Shown in pieces: positions 39,150-48,758 of a stretch of 64,000 bases of DNA. The stretch is from contig CANLUY010000003.1 in the NCBI GenBank assembly GCA_947494435.1, positions 29,209 to 93,208 on the forward strand. The letters run 5' to 3'. Below the pieces are notes generated by a model. It had not been told where the DNA came from and made no database searches. It saw only the letters and a program-made list of their open reading frames with translations. Every line of letters starts with the position of its first letter. Position 1 is the first letter of the stretch. The position numbers were made by a program, and so were the translations under genes. Source of the DNA: an uncultured Litoreibacter sp. (GTDB taxonomy: Bacteria > Pseudomonadota > Alphaproteobacteria > Rhodobacterales > Rhodobacteraceae).

Positions 39150-40109
39150 ATGGCTCGCAAATCTGGGGCAGCTTCGGGCAATAGCTTGTCGGCGCAGCGC
39201 AAACGCGCGGCCTTCTGGTTCCTTGTTCCCATGCTGTCCGCGCTCATATTCGTTGCCGCTTGGCCGCTGTTAAGAACGATTTACTTTTCGTTCACAGACA
39301 CGTCTTTGACGAGCCTGTACGATGGGCGTTGGATCGGTTTCGACAACTACTTGAGCTATCGAGAGCTCTCGTCAGGTCGCGTGATCTGGAAGGGTACGCT
39401 CGTCGATCCTGCCTGGTGGAATGCCGTTTGGAATACAGTTCGATTTACCTTCATCTCGGTTGCGTTTGAAACCGTGCTTGGCTTGATGGTCGCTCTGGTC
39501 CTGCACCAAAACTTCAAAGGCCGGGGCTGGGTACGTGCAGCCATTCTGATCCCGTGGGCAATTCCAACAATCGTTTCAGCTCGTATGTGGGGATGGATGC
39601 TGAACGACCAATTCGGGATCATCAATGATATGTTGCTCAGCGTCGGGCTCATCGATCGAAAAATCGCATGGACAGCGACCGCAGACACCGCAATGTATGC
39701 AGTTCTCGCCGTCGATATCTGGAAAACAACGCCGTTCATGGCATTGCTCTGCCTTGCGGGTCTCCAGATGATCCCAAGGGATATTTATGAAGCGGCCAAA
39801 GTGGATGGCGTCCATCCAATCAAGGTTTTTTGGAAGGTCACCTTGCCCTTGATCCGGCCAGCACTCATGGTTGCGATCATTTTCCGGTCGCTTGATGCGT
39901 TGCGGATCTTCGACTTGGTTTACGTGCTGACGCCAAACTCGCAAGCGACAAAAACCATGTCGGTTATAGCGCGCGAGAACCTCTTTGACTTTGACAAGTT
40001 TGCCTATGGCTCTGCGCAATCAACACTTCTCTTTGCGCTTATCGCAATCTTTGTCTCGGCTTACATATGGCTTGGAAAAGTGGACCTTGGCGGGAATGCT
40101 GACCGATGA
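39150..40109 (+). CDS. sugar ABC permease (MalF/ThuF type)
   Basis: 319 residues, six predicted membrane helices; the EAA loop EAAKVDGVHPIKVFWKVTLP near residue 215 docks the ATPase. It forms the transport channel with the next gene. The stop overlaps the second permease start as ATGA. Confidence 0.88.
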   Translation: MARKSGAASGNSLSAQRKRAAFWFLVPMLSALIFVAAWPLLRTIYFSFTDTSLTSLYDGRWIGFDNYLSYRELSSGRVIWKGTLVDPAWWNAVWNTVRFTFISVAFETVLGLMVALVLHQNFKGRGWVRAAILIPWAIPTIVSARMWGWMLNDQFGIINDMLLSVGLIDRKIAWTATADTAMYAVLAVDIWKTTPFMALLCLAGLQMIPRDIYEAAKVDGVHPIKVFWKVTLPLIRPALMVAIIFRSLDALRIFDLVYVLTPNSQATKTMSVIARENLFDFDKFAYGSAQSTLLFALIAIFVSAYIWLGKVDLGGNADR

Positions 40110-40933
40110 AAAAACACCTGCAAAACGTCGGCTTTTGGTGTGTTGTTGCGCTCATCGTCATCGTGTCGGTTTTCCCATTCTATTATGCGGTGATCACCAG
40201 CTTCAAAACGGGCACGTCACTCTTTGAGGTCGACTACTTCATCACGTCTTTCGATTTGGCAAATTACGCCCAAGTCATGGAGAACAAAAAGTTCCTGCGC
40301 AGCATCTTCAACTCTGTTCTCATCGCTGGGGCAACTGTTGGGTTTGCCATGTTCCTTGCGGTGACCGCATCCTATGCGCTTGCACGGGTGCATTTTCGAG
40401 GCAGGTCACTCTTGCTCATGTCCATCCTTGCTGTGTCAATGTTTCCGCAAATCGCGGTGTTGGCGGGCCTCTTTGAGTTGATCCGCTTCCTGGGTATCTA
40501 CAACACCCCCTGGGCGATGATCTTGTCATACACAATTTTCACCCTGCCCTTCACGGTATGGGTCTTGACCACCTTCATGCGAGACTTGCCAATTGAGATC
40601 GAAGAGGCAGCGATCATCGATGGGGCAACGCCATGGAACATCATCACGCAAGTCTTCTTGCCCCTGATGTGGCCAGCGCTCGTGACGACAGGCCTTTTGG
40701 CATTCATCGGTGCGTGGAATGAGTTCCTGTTCGCACTGACCTTTACCGCGTCCGAGGAGCAGCGCACCGTACCGGTCGCGATCGCATTGCTTTCTGGCTC
40801 AACAGAGTTTGAGACACCTTGGGGTGCTCTGATGGCAGCATCGGTCATCGTGACCGTACCTCTCATCATCCTTGTTCTCATCTTTCAACAAAAAATCGTA
40901 TCCGGCCTTACGGCAGGCGGCGTCAAAGGCTAA
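40106..40933 (+). CDS. sugar ABC permease (MalG/ThuG type)
   Basis: 275 residues with six membrane helices and the EAA loop EEAAIIDGATPWNIITQVFLP near residue 170; IGAWNEFLFALTFT is typical of MalG-type subunits. Pairs with the preceding permease. Coupled by the ATGA overlap. Confidence 0.88.
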   Translation: MKKHLQNVGFWCVVALIVIVSVFPFYYAVITSFKTGTSLFEVDYFITSFDLANYAQVMENKKFLRSIFNSVLIAGATVGFAMFLAVTASYALARVHFRGRSLLLMSILAVSMFPQIAVLAGLFELIRFLGIYNTPWAMILSYTIFTLPFTVWVLTTFMRDLPIEIEEAAIIDGATPWNIITQVFLPLMWPALVTTGLLAFIGAWNEFLFALTFTASEEQRTVPVAIALLSGSTEFETPWGALMAASVIVTVPLIILVLIFQQKIVSGLTAGGVKG

Positions 40934-40947
40934 TCGGAGGTTCCTGC

Positions 40948-41961
40948 GTGGCACAAATAAAACTTACGGACGTGCGCAAGAGCTTCGGCGCGGTAGAAGT
41001 CATCAAGGGTGTCGATCTCGACATCCGAATAGGAGAGTTCATGGTCTTCGTAGGCCCTTCGGGCTGCGGAAAATCAACCCTTTTGCGCCTCATCTCAGGG
41101 CTTGAAGAAATCACGTCAGGTGATCTCGAGTTCGATGGAGAACGGGTCAACGATCTCATTCCATCCAAGCGCGGCATTGCAATGGTGTTCCAGTCATATG
41201 CGCTCTACCCGCACATGTCGGTTTTCGAGAACATGGCCTTTGGTATGAAGTTGGCGAAGTCATCCCAGGACGAGATGAAAGATCGCGTGACGGCTGCCGC
41301 CGAGATGCTGCAGATTGATCATCTCTTGGATCGCAAGCCCAAACAGCTTTCTGGCGGGCAACGTCAGCGCGTTGCGATCGGGCGGGCCATCGTACGCGAC
41401 CCCCGCGTCTTTCTCTTCGATGAGCCGCTCTCGAACCTTGATGCAGCACTGCGCGTTGCAACGCGTCTCGAGATTGCCAAGCTGCATCACGACATGAACG
41501 ACGTGACGATGGTCTACGTCACACATGATCAAGTCGAAGCGATGACGCTTGCTGATCGCATCTGCGTTCTGCGTGACGGTGTGGTCGAACAAGTCGGCAC
41601 GCCTGAAGAACTATACGACAGTCCAAACTCGGTCTTTGTCGCGGGCTTCATTGGTTCGCCAAAAATGAACCTTCTCACGGGATCCTTTGCCGAAGGAGAA
41701 GGCTGCGAAACTCTCGGAATTCGCGCGGAACACATCGATATTTGCCCCCCGGAAGATGGCAGATGGACCGGCCCAGTCATGCACACTGAAAATCTAGGGT
41801 CTGATCACTTTCTGTTTGTCGATATTGGCACCGATGAACCACTTATTGTGCGTCAGCCTGGCAAACAAAAAATAGCTATGGGGGAGACACTTGGCCTGCT
41901 TCCCCAGGCGTCGATGCTTCACCGGTTTGACGGCGGTGGCCGTGCGATATCTGGCGCGTAA
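40948..41961 (+). CDS. sugar ABC ATPase (MsmK/UgpC/ThuK type)
   Basis: 337 residues from GTG at 40948 (SD CGGAGG); the ORF-track start is 43 codons too early. Walker A GPSGCGKST (residue ~37), signature [15 protein letters not shown], Walker B VFLFDEPLSNLDA and His loop VTHDQ, then a C-terminal TOBE domain from residue 240 (LGIRAEHIDICPP), as in carbohydrate-importing CUT1 ATPases. Its TOBE is slightly short but complete. Confidence 0.9.
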   Translation: MAQIKLTDVRKSFGAVEVIKGVDLDIRIGEFMVFVGPSGCGKSTLLRLISGLEEITSGDLEFDGERVNDLIPSKRGIAMVFQSYALYPHMSVFENMAFGMKLAKSSQDEMKDRVTAAAEMLQIDHLLDRKPKQLSGGQRQRVAIGRAIVRDPRVFLFDEPLSNLDAALRVATRLEIAKLHHDMNDVTMVYVTHDQVEAMTLADRICVLRDGVVEQVGTPEELYDSPNSVFVAGFIGSPKMNLLTGSFAEGEGCETLGIRAEHIDICPPEDGRWTGPVMHTENLGSDHFLFVDIGTDEPLIVRQPGKQKIAMGETLGLLPQASMLHRFDGGGRAISGA

Positions 41962-42007
41962 AATCGCGCATGCAAAAAAACAAAGCAATAGTTATGGGAC
42001 AGCGAAA

Positions 42008-43363
42008 ATGACGAAGATCGTTCTTGTCGGGGCAGGAAGCCTTCAATTTGGAACAGGCATGTTGGGAGACCTCTTCCAAAGCAGCAAGATGTCGGGCTCG
42101 GAGATTGTTTTGCACGACATCAACGAACCGGCTGCGAAGAAGACGCTGGATGTCGCAGAGGCGTTCATACAGGGCAAAGATCTGAAGTTTCAGCTCTCTG
42201 CGACAACAGATTTGCCGAGCGCTCTGCGTGGCGCGGACTTTGTGGTCATTTCCATTGAGGTTGGCGATCGTTTCGCGCTTTGGGACATGGATTGGAAAGT
42301 CCCAATGCAGCACGGTATTCGGCAGGTCTACGGCGAAAACGGCGGTCCCGGCGGTCTCTTCCACTCGCTTCGGATCATTCCTCCGATCCTCGACATTTGT
42401 CAGCATATCTCAGACATTTGCCCTGGTGCCACGGTCTTCAATTACTCCAATCCGATGAGCAGAATTTGTACAACGGTGCATCGAAAATTCCCAGATCTGA
42501 AGTTCATTGGGATGTGCCATGAGATCGCGTCGCTTGAACGTCATCTGGCTCCGTTACTGGGTGTAGAACGTTCCGACATTACCTATCGGGCGGGAGGCTT
42601 GAACCACTTCTCGGTTCTGACCGATGTGACCTACACGAAGGACGGAACCTGCGCCTACGGCGATGTCCGGGAAAAGGCAGCGGGCTATTTCAACTGCAAA
42701 CCGGGTTACTCCGAGATTTTGCAACTCTCGCGCAGCACCGGTCGCTCCATTGAAACCGAGGGCTTTGTCCATATTGATGTCAGCGAGGTCAATTCTGTCC
42801 GCCCCTGGTCGGACCGCTGGCTTTTTGCCTACGTCCTCAACAAGTTTGGCGCGCTGCCCATTACATATGACAGCCACTTTGGCGAGTACATTCAGTGGGC
42901 GCACGATCAGGCTGACCATCAGGGCATTCAAGATTTCTACACGTACTACCGCGAGTTCCTTGGCAACAGCGATCCATACATTGAGTTGAAATGCAAAGAA
43001 CGGGTCGTCCCGATCATGGAGGCGTTGCTTGGGGCTGGTGCCTATGAAGAAGCTGCAGTGAACATCCCCAATGCTGGCTACATCTCGAATCTACCAGATT
43101 GGATCTGTGTCGAGGTGCCAGCCATGATCGATGAAAATGGTGTTCACGGCATTCCGGTCAATCCTCCGGCAGGTATTCGCGGCCTACTCACCAACCAGAT
43201 CGGTGTGCATGACCTCACAGCTGACGCCATTCTAAACAAGAGCCGCGATCTAGCGATTCAAGCGCTCTTGGTTGATCCAGTTGTTGGCAAGTCGCAAGGC
43301 CTCGAGAGCCTCGTAGATCACATGATCACGGAGCAGAGCCCTTGGCTCGATTATTTGCAGTGA
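42008..43363 (+). CDS. GH4 family NAD-dependent glycosidase (CHE-motif type)
   Basis: 451 residues from the ATG at 42008. Rossmann start IVLVGAGSLQFGTG, metal ligand motif GMCHEIASLER near residue 173 and the second ligand in AGGLNHFS near residue 200 define glycoside hydrolase family 4, which uses NAD+ and Mn2+ in a redox-elimination mechanism. The CHE motif differs from CHSVQ of alpha-galactosidases and CN.P of 6-phospho enzymes, so the substrate may be an alpha-glucoside or another hexoside or uronide; I cannot decide. It would hydrolyse the sugar imported by the same operon. Start 46 bp after the ATPase gene. Confidence 0.8.
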   Translation: MTKIVLVGAGSLQFGTGMLGDLFQSSKMSGSEIVLHDINEPAAKKTLDVAEAFIQGKDLKFQLSATTDLPSALRGADFVVISIEVGDRFALWDMDWKVPMQHGIRQVYGENGGPGGLFHSLRIIPPILDICQHISDICPGATVFNYSNPMSRICTTVHRKFPDLKFIGMCHEIASLERHLAPLLGVERSDITYRAGGLNHFSVLTDVTYTKDGTCAYGDVREKAAGYFNCKPGYSEILQLSRSTGRSIETEGFVHIDVSEVNSVRPWSDRWLFAYVLNKFGALPITYDSHFGEYIQWAHDQADHQGIQDFYTYYREFLGNSDPYIELKCKERVVPIMEALLGAGAYEEAAVNIPNAGYISNLPDWICVEVPAMIDENGVHGIPVNPPAGIRGLLTNQIGVHDLTADAILNKSRDLAIQALLVDPVVGKSQGLESLVDHMITEQSPWLDYLQ

Positions 43364-43369
43364 AGTTTG

Positions 43370-43581
43370 CCGCAGAAGGAAATTAGGAGATTAAAGCCTA
43401 GGAGCAGAGGACCCATGTCCATATTGGTAGCGCCGATTTCCACCCCTGCTAATGTGATGACAGTGGTGATCCCGACCGCAACACCAACAATATGCGGAAG
43501 CGTGCGGCGAAATCCGAAGTTTACGCCTGACGCCGTGACGAATGCCAACAGAGGTCCCAAGGTCGAAATATCCATTGCCAC
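43370..43581 (-). pseudogene. LysE/RhtB-type exporter remnant
   Basis: The 76-codon frame begins MAMDISTLGPLLAFVTAS and continues GVNFGFRRTLPHIVGVAVG, the start of LysE-family amino-acid exporters, but the conserved TPGPNNLML segment between them is deleted. Downstream hydrophobic pieces are shuffled (MGPLLLGFNLLISF) and the protein stops at a third of the usual ~205 residues. Its 3' end overlaps the GH4 end. Confidence 0.65.
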
Positions 43582-43591
43582 AATCGCCTTT

Positions 43592-44812
43592 CTATCTCAC
43601 TTGGTTAACGACCAGCTCTGCGACGGCCTCTGATGTCGCCGCCGAAAGAGTCCACCCAAGATGGCCGTGCCCTGTGTTATAGAATACGCCGTCTTTTCGT
43701 CCTCTGCTTACCTTTGGCAGCATGTTTGGCATCATCGGCCGCAAACCTGCCCAAGGAACAGCATGTTCGGTTGAGACGTCCGGAAAGAAGGTTTCACACC
43801 ACTCTATCAAAGGCCGTATCCGGTCGTCTCGGATATCTCTGTTCATCCCATTGAACTCAGCTGTTCCAGCGATCCGGTAGCGGTTCAGACCTAAGCGGCT
43901 GGCAACAATCTTTGCTTTGTCGTCGAGCAGACTCACCCAAGGCGCGGCTTCCTGACTTTGATGATCGTCAAGATTGACCGTGATCGAATACCCTTTGACA
44001 GGGTAGACATTCACCCGATCCCCCAACTTCGAAGCGATGGATCGGCTTCCCACTCCAGCGCAGACGACAACAGCATCGAATTCTTCCGTGTTTTGATCAT
44101 CTTGGGTTTTCCAGGTGAGAACGCTCCCCTGCCCTGTATGATCGACGGCTGAGACCTCCGCATTGAAACAGAATTGCACGCCTTTGCGTGCGCAAGCAGA
44201 GGCTAGATTGCGCGTAAACAGGTGGATATCGCCGGAGAAATCACTTTCGGTGAAGATGCCTCCAATGACATCACACTTGATCGCCGGCTCGATTCCAGCA
44301 ACTTCTGATGGCGTCACCGGACGCCTGGTCAGTCCGCCTTTTGTAAGCAGGTCATTGACCCGTCGCGCGTGATCATACTCGCGCTGATCGCGATAGACAT
44401 GGAGGATGCCGCGATCTTCACAGTCAAATTCGAAGCCCTCCTGGTCAGCATAGCGTTTGAGATGCTCGCGAGCCGACAGCGCCAGTCTAACCGTCTCGAT
44501 AGTGTTAGGGATATATTGAGGAATGTTGCTAATGAACTCTGCCATCCAGGAGTATTTATGCCAGCTCGGTTTTGGGTTCACCAACAGAGGTGCACCTGGC
44601 TCAAACATCCATTTGATACCCTTCAGTACTGTTCCCCAATTAGTCCAGACTTCAGCATTTGACGCTGACAGCTGGCCGCCGTTAGCGAAAGATGTCTCCA
44701 TCGCTGCATAGCGATTGCGGTCAAAAACGGTGACGTTGAAGCCACGCTCCAACAGTGCATAGGCGGTCGTTACACCGGTGATCCCGGCTCCAATAATAGC
44801 TACTTCATTCAT
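43592..44812 (-). CDS. dadA: D-amino-acid dehydrogenase small subunit-like FAD oxidoreductase (DadA type)
   Basis: 406 residues from the ATG at 44812 (AAGG upstream). Dinucleotide fold VAIIGAGITGVTTAYALLERG; FAD contact region GGQLSASNAEVW; C-terminal VPWAGLRPMMPNMLPKVSR and GHGHLGWTLSAAT, all as in DadA. It oxidises D-amino acids, or glycine-like substrates, to keto acids, feeding electrons to the respiratory chain. Preceded by a tandem glycine riboswitch, unusual for DadA and suggesting that glycine or a D-amino acid convertible to glycine is the relevant metabolite. Confidence 0.88.
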   Translation of the reverse strand: MNEVAIIGAGITGVTTAYALLERGFNVTVFDRNRYAAMETSFANGGQLSASNAEVWTNWGTVLKGIKWMFEPGAPLLVNPKPSWHKYSWMAEFISNIPQYIPNTIETVRLALSAREHLKRYADQEGFEFDCEDRGILHVYRDQREYDHARRVNDLLTKGGLTRRPVTPSEVAGIEPAIKCDVIGGIFTESDFSGDIHLFTRNLASACARKGVQFCFNAEVSAVDHTGQGSVLTWKTQDDQNTEEFDAVVVCAGVGSRSIASKLGDRVNVYPVKGYSITVNLDDHQSQEAAPWVSLLDDKAKIVASRLGLNRYRIAGTAEFNGMNRDIRDDRIRPLIEWCETFFPDVSTEHAVPWAGLRPMMPNMLPKVSRGRKDGVFYNTGHGHLGWTLSAATSEAVAELVVNQVR

Positions 44813-44889
44813 CTGCACAGACCTTTCTGAAGTCCGCGAGAATTGGAAAGATCACGCGGCACCGATCGATTTGGGGGACGTGTCCCCGG

Positions 44890-45047
44890 TTCAGTGCCTC
44901 CTCTGTCCCTTTGCCTGAGATCGCTATCCCTTCGGCGGACGCATCATGCGCCTCTCTCCAGAGTTTTGCTGCAAAACGGTCCTTGAGCCTGAGAGTTTCC
45001 GAGGCGGTTGCTCCTTCGGCACCGGATGTCCGGTTCTCCCGTTCTGC
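44890..45047 (-). ncRNA. tandem glycine riboswitch (gcvT motif) upstream of dadA
   Basis: On the minus strand aptamer 1 shows GGGAGAAC, GCCGAAGGAGCAA and AAACTCTCAGGCTCAAGGAC; aptamer 2 shows CTGGAGAGAGGC, CGCCGAAGGGATAGC and TCTCAGGCAAAGGGACAGAG. These are the conserved gcvT-motif blocks in the correct order with a short linker. The expression platform includes GGGGA-CACG-TCCCC and CAGA-AAGG-TCTG, the latter enclosing the dadA SD. The 93-codon frame over this region is not a gene. Confidence 0.9.
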
Positions 45048-45264
45048 AGAGGCCGCGTTTCTAAAAGAAACCCGGGTTTGTTTCAATTCGATGAGGCAAT
45101 ACTTTCGACTTCAAGAACAAAAGCCCTGCCAGAGCTGGCGGAACCGCCGCATCAAAGGTGCGAGGACGGATCCGCCTCAATCGCTGGCGGGAGGAAACCA
45201 CATGCGAATGACATGAGTTTCGCCTCGAAGCGCACAACGTTCTTCCGATTTTTATCGTCCATGT
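45048..45264. other. dadA promoter region
   Basis: No gene. It holds the presumed promoter of the riboswitch-dadA transcript between the XRE gene end and the aptamers. Confidence 0.4.
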
Positions 45265-45279
45265 TCCGATTTTCGGAAG
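45265..45279. promoter_or_regulatory. TTCCG-N5-CGGAA palindrome, site 1
   Basis: TTCCGATTTTCGGAA lies just past the XRE-cupin stop and upstream of the dadA riboswitch. An almost identical palindrome is at 49606-49620, so one regulator may bind both. Confidence 0.55.
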
Positions 45280-45280
45280 T

Positions 45281-45853
45281 TCAGGAGCCTTGGACAATCA
45301 AGACAGCGCGGCTTTGCTCGCCCGTTGCTTTGATCGAATGCGGCTTGTCGGCTTCGTACCGGATTGTATCGCCTTCGCCTACCGTCTCAGATTGGCCGTC
45401 GGTTGTGACTTCAAGCTCACCATTGAAGACAGTTAGGTTCTCGATGCAACCATTGCTGTGCGGTTCACTGATCAATGATCCTGTCGGCTTGAACTGCAAG
45501 TCGTAGATTTCCACATTTCCGACTGTCTCAGGCGCACTGAGAATACGGATTTCACAGCCTGATCCTTTCGACATGATCACAGGCGTTTGTTCAGACCTGA
45601 TCAACTCGCGTATTGGTCCGCGCTCATTGGGCCCAACGTCCAGCAGACCCGAGAAATCGACGTTCAATGCGCGGGTGAGGTTCCACAACGTCGCAACGGT
45701 TGGGCTGCTCTCGCCACGTTCGATCTGCGAGAGCATGGATTTCGACACACCCGCAAGCGATGACAACGCATCAAGGCTTAGCCTATTGCTTCTGCGCGCT
45801 TCCTTGAGCCTTTGCGCCAAACGCTCTGAAATCTCATGCTTATCGTCATTCAT
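45281..45853 (-). CDS. XRE-family regulator with cupin domain
   Basis: 190 residues: HTH at residues 10-65 (LAQRLKEARRSNRLSLDALSS, SKSMLSQIERGESSPTVATLW) and a cupin sensor at residues 110-188 (NGCIENLTVFNGELEVT, GDTIRYEADKPHSI). This architecture regulates amino-acid or polyamine catabolism in response to small ligands. It lies between dadA and kbl-tdh on the same strand, so it is a natural candidate for their control. Confidence 0.85.
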   Translation of the reverse strand: MNDDKHEISERLAQRLKEARRSNRLSLDALSSLAGVSKSMLSQIERGESSPTVATLWNLTRALNVDFSGLLDVGPNERGPIRELIRSEQTPVIMSKGSGCEIRILSAPETVGNVEIYDLQFKPTGSLISEPHSNGCIENLTVFNGELEVTTDGQSETVGEGDTIRYEADKPHSIKATGEQSRAVLIVQGS

Positions 45854-45900
45854 GCCTTTGCATAGCCCTCGAAACGCCGGCTCGCAACGCAGCTCATGCG

Positions 45901-46953
45901 TTAGGAGCTTGTCCAGTCGAGGACGACTTTCCCACTCGATCCGGTCAGCATTTCACCGAAGCCGGTCTCAAAAGCTGCAACTGGAAACTCGTGCGTGATG
46001 ACCTTCGAGACGTCCAGCCCGTTCTGAAGCATGGAGATCATCTTGTACCAGGTCTCAAAGATCTCACGTCCATAGACACCTTTGATCGTAATTGCCTTGA
46101 AGACAATGCGAGACCAATCCACGGGGCTCTTGCCGGGCGGGATACCCAGCATTGCTATCTGGCCACCCATGACCATCGCTTCGACCATTTGATCGAGTGC
46201 CGCTTGATTGCCAGACATCTCCATGCCGACATCAAAGCCTTCTTTCAGGCCAAGGCGCGCAATGACGTCTTTAAGGTCCTCATTGGCAACATTGACCGCG
46301 ACGACATCTGTCACTTGTTCGGCTAGGGCGAGCCGATCCTGGTTTATATCCGTGATGACGACATTGCGTGCGCCAACGTGGCGCGCGACGGCCGCGGCCA
46401 TGATGCCAATTGGGCCAGCGCCTGTGATCAGTACGTCTTCACTGACTAGATTGAAGCTCAGTGCGGTGTGAACCGCATTGCCGAGCGGATCAAGGATCGC
46501 GCCGATCTCGTCGGGAATATCATCTGGCAAAGGTACGACATTGAACGCAGGTAGCTTCAAATATTGAGCAAACGCGCCTTGTTCATTGACGCCGATGCCA
46601 CGGGTTTCCGGATCGAGATGAAACTTACCAGAGCGCGACTGCCTGGACAGCTTGCCAACAAGATGGCCTTCGCCACTCACACGCTGTCCGATGCTCAGGC
46701 CTTCAACTTGCGCGCCGATCTCAACGATTTCGCCAGCAAATTCATGGCCAGTGATCAGTGGAACAGGGACAGTTTGTGAAGCCCAATCATCCCAATTCCA
46801 GATGTGAATATCTGTGCCGCAAATGCCTGTTTTATTGATCTTGATCAGCACGTCCTCGGGGCCGATTTCCGGGACTGGGTATCGGCCCATCCATAGGCCG
46901 GGTTCAGCCTTGGTCTTTGCGAGCGCGATCATGTCATTTGGGCGATGGCTCAT
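45901..46953 (-). CDS. tdh: L-threonine 3-dehydrogenase
   Basis: 350 residues, medium-chain zinc dehydrogenase. Catalytic zinc ligands ICGTDIHIW (Cys near residue 46) and [11 protein letters not shown] fold [12 protein letters not shown], and Tdh-type [10 protein letters not shown]. It oxidises L-threonine to 2-amino-3-ketobutyrate for Kbl. The structural-zinc lobe, CGHCRNCRGGRTHLC in E. coli Tdh, here reads [15 protein letters not shown] without any cysteine, so the structural zinc is lost. The start overlaps the kbl stop as ATGA: one operon. Confidence 0.88.
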   Translation of the reverse strand: MSHRPNDMIALAKTKAEPGLWMGRYPVPEIGPEDVLIKINKTGICGTDIHIWNWDDWASQTVPVPLITGHEFAGEIVEIGAQVEGLSIGQRVSGEGHLVGKLSRQSRSGKFHLDPETRGIGVNEQGAFAQYLKLPAFNVVPLPDDIPDEIGAILDPLGNAVHTALSFNLVSEDVLITGAGPIGIMAAAVARHVGARNVVITDINQDRLALAEQVTDVVAVNVANEDLKDVIARLGLKEGFDVGMEMSGNQAALDQMVEAMVMGGQIAMLGIPPGKSPVDWSRIVFKAITIKGVYGREIFETWYKMISMLQNGLDVSKVITHEFPVAAFETGFGEMLTGSSGKVVLDWTSS

Positions 46954-48158
46954 GTGATCACCCCAACACTCTGGCCAACCTTGGCAAAGGCATCGAGTGC
47001 GCGATCGAGATCTTCACGCGTTAGCCGCGCATTCATTTGCGTCCGAATTCGTGCCTGGCCCTTTGGCACAACCGGATAGAAGAAGCCGGAGACATAAACG
47101 CCATGATCGAAGAGCTCGGCAGCCATCTGCTGTGCCACCTTTGCGTCGCCAAGCATGACTGGTGCGATTGGATGAATACTCTCGGGCACAGTGAACCCAA
47201 GCTCGGTGAGCTGTTGGCGCCAATAGGACGTGTTCTCAAACAGCTGATCCCGGAGACCATCCCCCTCTTCGACGAGATCGAGCGCGGCGAGCGAGGCGGC
47301 GACGACGCTTGGCGGTAGGGAATTCGAGAAAAGATAAGGTCTTGCCCGCTGACGCAGCAGATCGATGACATTCTGAGGACCGGCAATGTAGCCTCCGATT
47401 GCGCCCCCAAGTGCCTTACCCAGTGTGCCAGTCAGAATATCGACCTGATCATTGACCCCAAAATGTGATGCAGTCCCTTGCCCCTTTTCACCCATGAAGC
47501 CTGTTGCGTGGCAATCATCGACCATCACCAAAGCGTCATACTTCTGCGCAAGCGTCACGATGTCATCCATCGGTGCGAGGTAACCGTCCATCGAGAATAC
47601 GCCGTCTGTTGCGATCATGATGAACCGTGCACCGGCTGCGCGTGCTGCTTTAAGCTGCTCTTCCAAATCGGCCATATCGGAGTTGCGGTAGCGATATCGC
47701 GAGGCTTTGCAGAGGCGGATGCCGTCAATGATCGAAGCGTGGTTGAGAGCGTCAGATACAATCGCATCTTCTGGCCCAAGGAGCGGCTCAAAGAGCCCGC
47801 CATTGGCATCGAAGCAGGCAGCGAACAGGATGGAATCGTCTTTGCCCAAATAGCGGGCGAGACGTTGTTCCAGCTTGCGGTGAAGGTCTTGCGTGCCGCA
47901 AATGAAGCGAACACTTGCCATGCCGTATCCGTAAGAGCTCAGAGCGCCTTGTGCCGCTTCAATTAGTTTTGGGTTGTCGGCGAGACCGAGGTAGTTATTG
48001 GCGCAGAGGTTGATGACGCCGTCGTGGTCTTTACCGCCAAAGTTCACAGAAATCTTGCCGCGCTGCGGCGAGGTGATTTCACGTTCAATCTTCATAAGGC
48101 CAGCCTCATCGATCTCAGTGAGTGTCGTATCGATGTGCGCAAAGAATCCGTCAGACAT
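46950..48158 (-). CDS. kbl: glycine C-acetyltransferase (2-amino-3-ketobutyrate CoA ligase)
   Basis: 402 residues from the ATG at 48158. PLP-dependent alpha-oxoamine synthase: [31 protein letters not shown] contact [10 protein letters not shown] and Schiff-base lysine in [11 protein letters not shown] near residue 247. It splits aminoketobutyrate with CoA to glycine plus acetyl-CoA. Together with Tdh it generates glycine, the ligand of the nearby riboswitch before dadA. The ORF-track start is 26 codons too long. Confidence 0.92.
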   Translation of the reverse strand: MSDGFFAHIDTTLTEIDEAGLMKIEREITSPQRGKISVNFGGKDHDGVINLCANNYLGLADNPKLIEAAQGALSSYGYGMASVRFICGTQDLHRKLEQRLARYLGKDDSILFAACFDANGGLFEPLLGPEDAIVSDALNHASIIDGIRLCKASRYRYRNSDMADLEEQLKAARAAGARFIMIATDGVFSMDGYLAPMDDIVTLAQKYDALVMVDDCHATGFMGEKGQGTASHFGVNDQVDILTGTLGKALGGAIGGYIAGPQNVIDLLRQRARPYLFSNSLPPSVVAASLAALDLVEEGDGLRDQLFENTSYWRQQLTELGFTVPESIHPIAPVMLGDAKVAQQMAAELFDHGVYVSGFFYPVVPKGQARIRTQMNARLTREDLDRALDAFAKVGQSVGVIT

Positions 48159-48362
48159 GACAATACCCCAGATGCTGTTTGAATGATCGGTATAACGGAT
48201 ATTGTCCGCTATCAAGAACTTTTCCTTGACCATCAACCCGGAGTCGGTCTAGGCAGTCGCTACTCTCGCGCCGATTTGACATGCAGATTGCGGGCGCAAA
48301 ACAAGTTCAGCTAAAGCGGATGATCCTACATAGATCTTCCGAAAGACCCGAGGAGCGCTGCC

Positions 48363-48758
48363 ATGGCAGCATTGGAAGATCGTTGTTCAGAGCTCGCCAG
48401 CTTATTCCCCAATCAAGTCATTGTTTTAGAGGTGATGCTGGAAACTGCAGATGTCTGGTCGGGGCTTGAACAAGCCAGCATGGTGCTTCGAGAGAACGGC
48501 GCTCAGCTGATGAAACTGTCCAATTGCGGTCAGGCAGGTCTCTTCTTTCGCGTTAATTGTCCATCGCATGAAACCATCAACGACATTCGAAACGCCTTTG
48601 ATCAGGCAGACGGTCTCTCAATCCTTCGTTGGACGATCGAGCTTCGCCGACCAGAACCCGCGTCCGCTGATACCAAAGCCTGCAACTACTCTAAAAGCAC
48701 TTCGCCGCGCCGAAACGCTGCAGGCGAAACGCCAGTTGATTTTGTGAAGGCGTCATAG
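48363..48758 (+). CDS. hypothetical protein, possibly ACT-like
   Basis: 131 residues; SD CGAGGAG precedes the ATG at 48363. Residues 17-95 (NQVIVLEVMLETADVWSGLEQA ... GLSILRWTIEL) follow a beta-alpha-beta pattern reminiscent of ACT domains, which bind amino acids; the match is weak. Divergent from kbl and overlapping the araC 3' end by 73 bp. If ACT-like, it could sense glycine or threonine. Confidence 0.45.
   Translation: MAALEDRCSELASLFPNQVIVLEVMLETADVWSGLEQASMVLRENGAQLMKLSNCGQAGLFFRVNCPSHETINDIRNAFDQADGLSILRWTIELRRPEPASADTKACNYSKSTSPRRNAAGETPVDFVKAS

Noticed and set aside
44805-45086. 93-codon minus-strand ORF before dadA
   Set aside because: It is the translation of the tandem glycine riboswitch; conserved RNA blocks explain the sequence.
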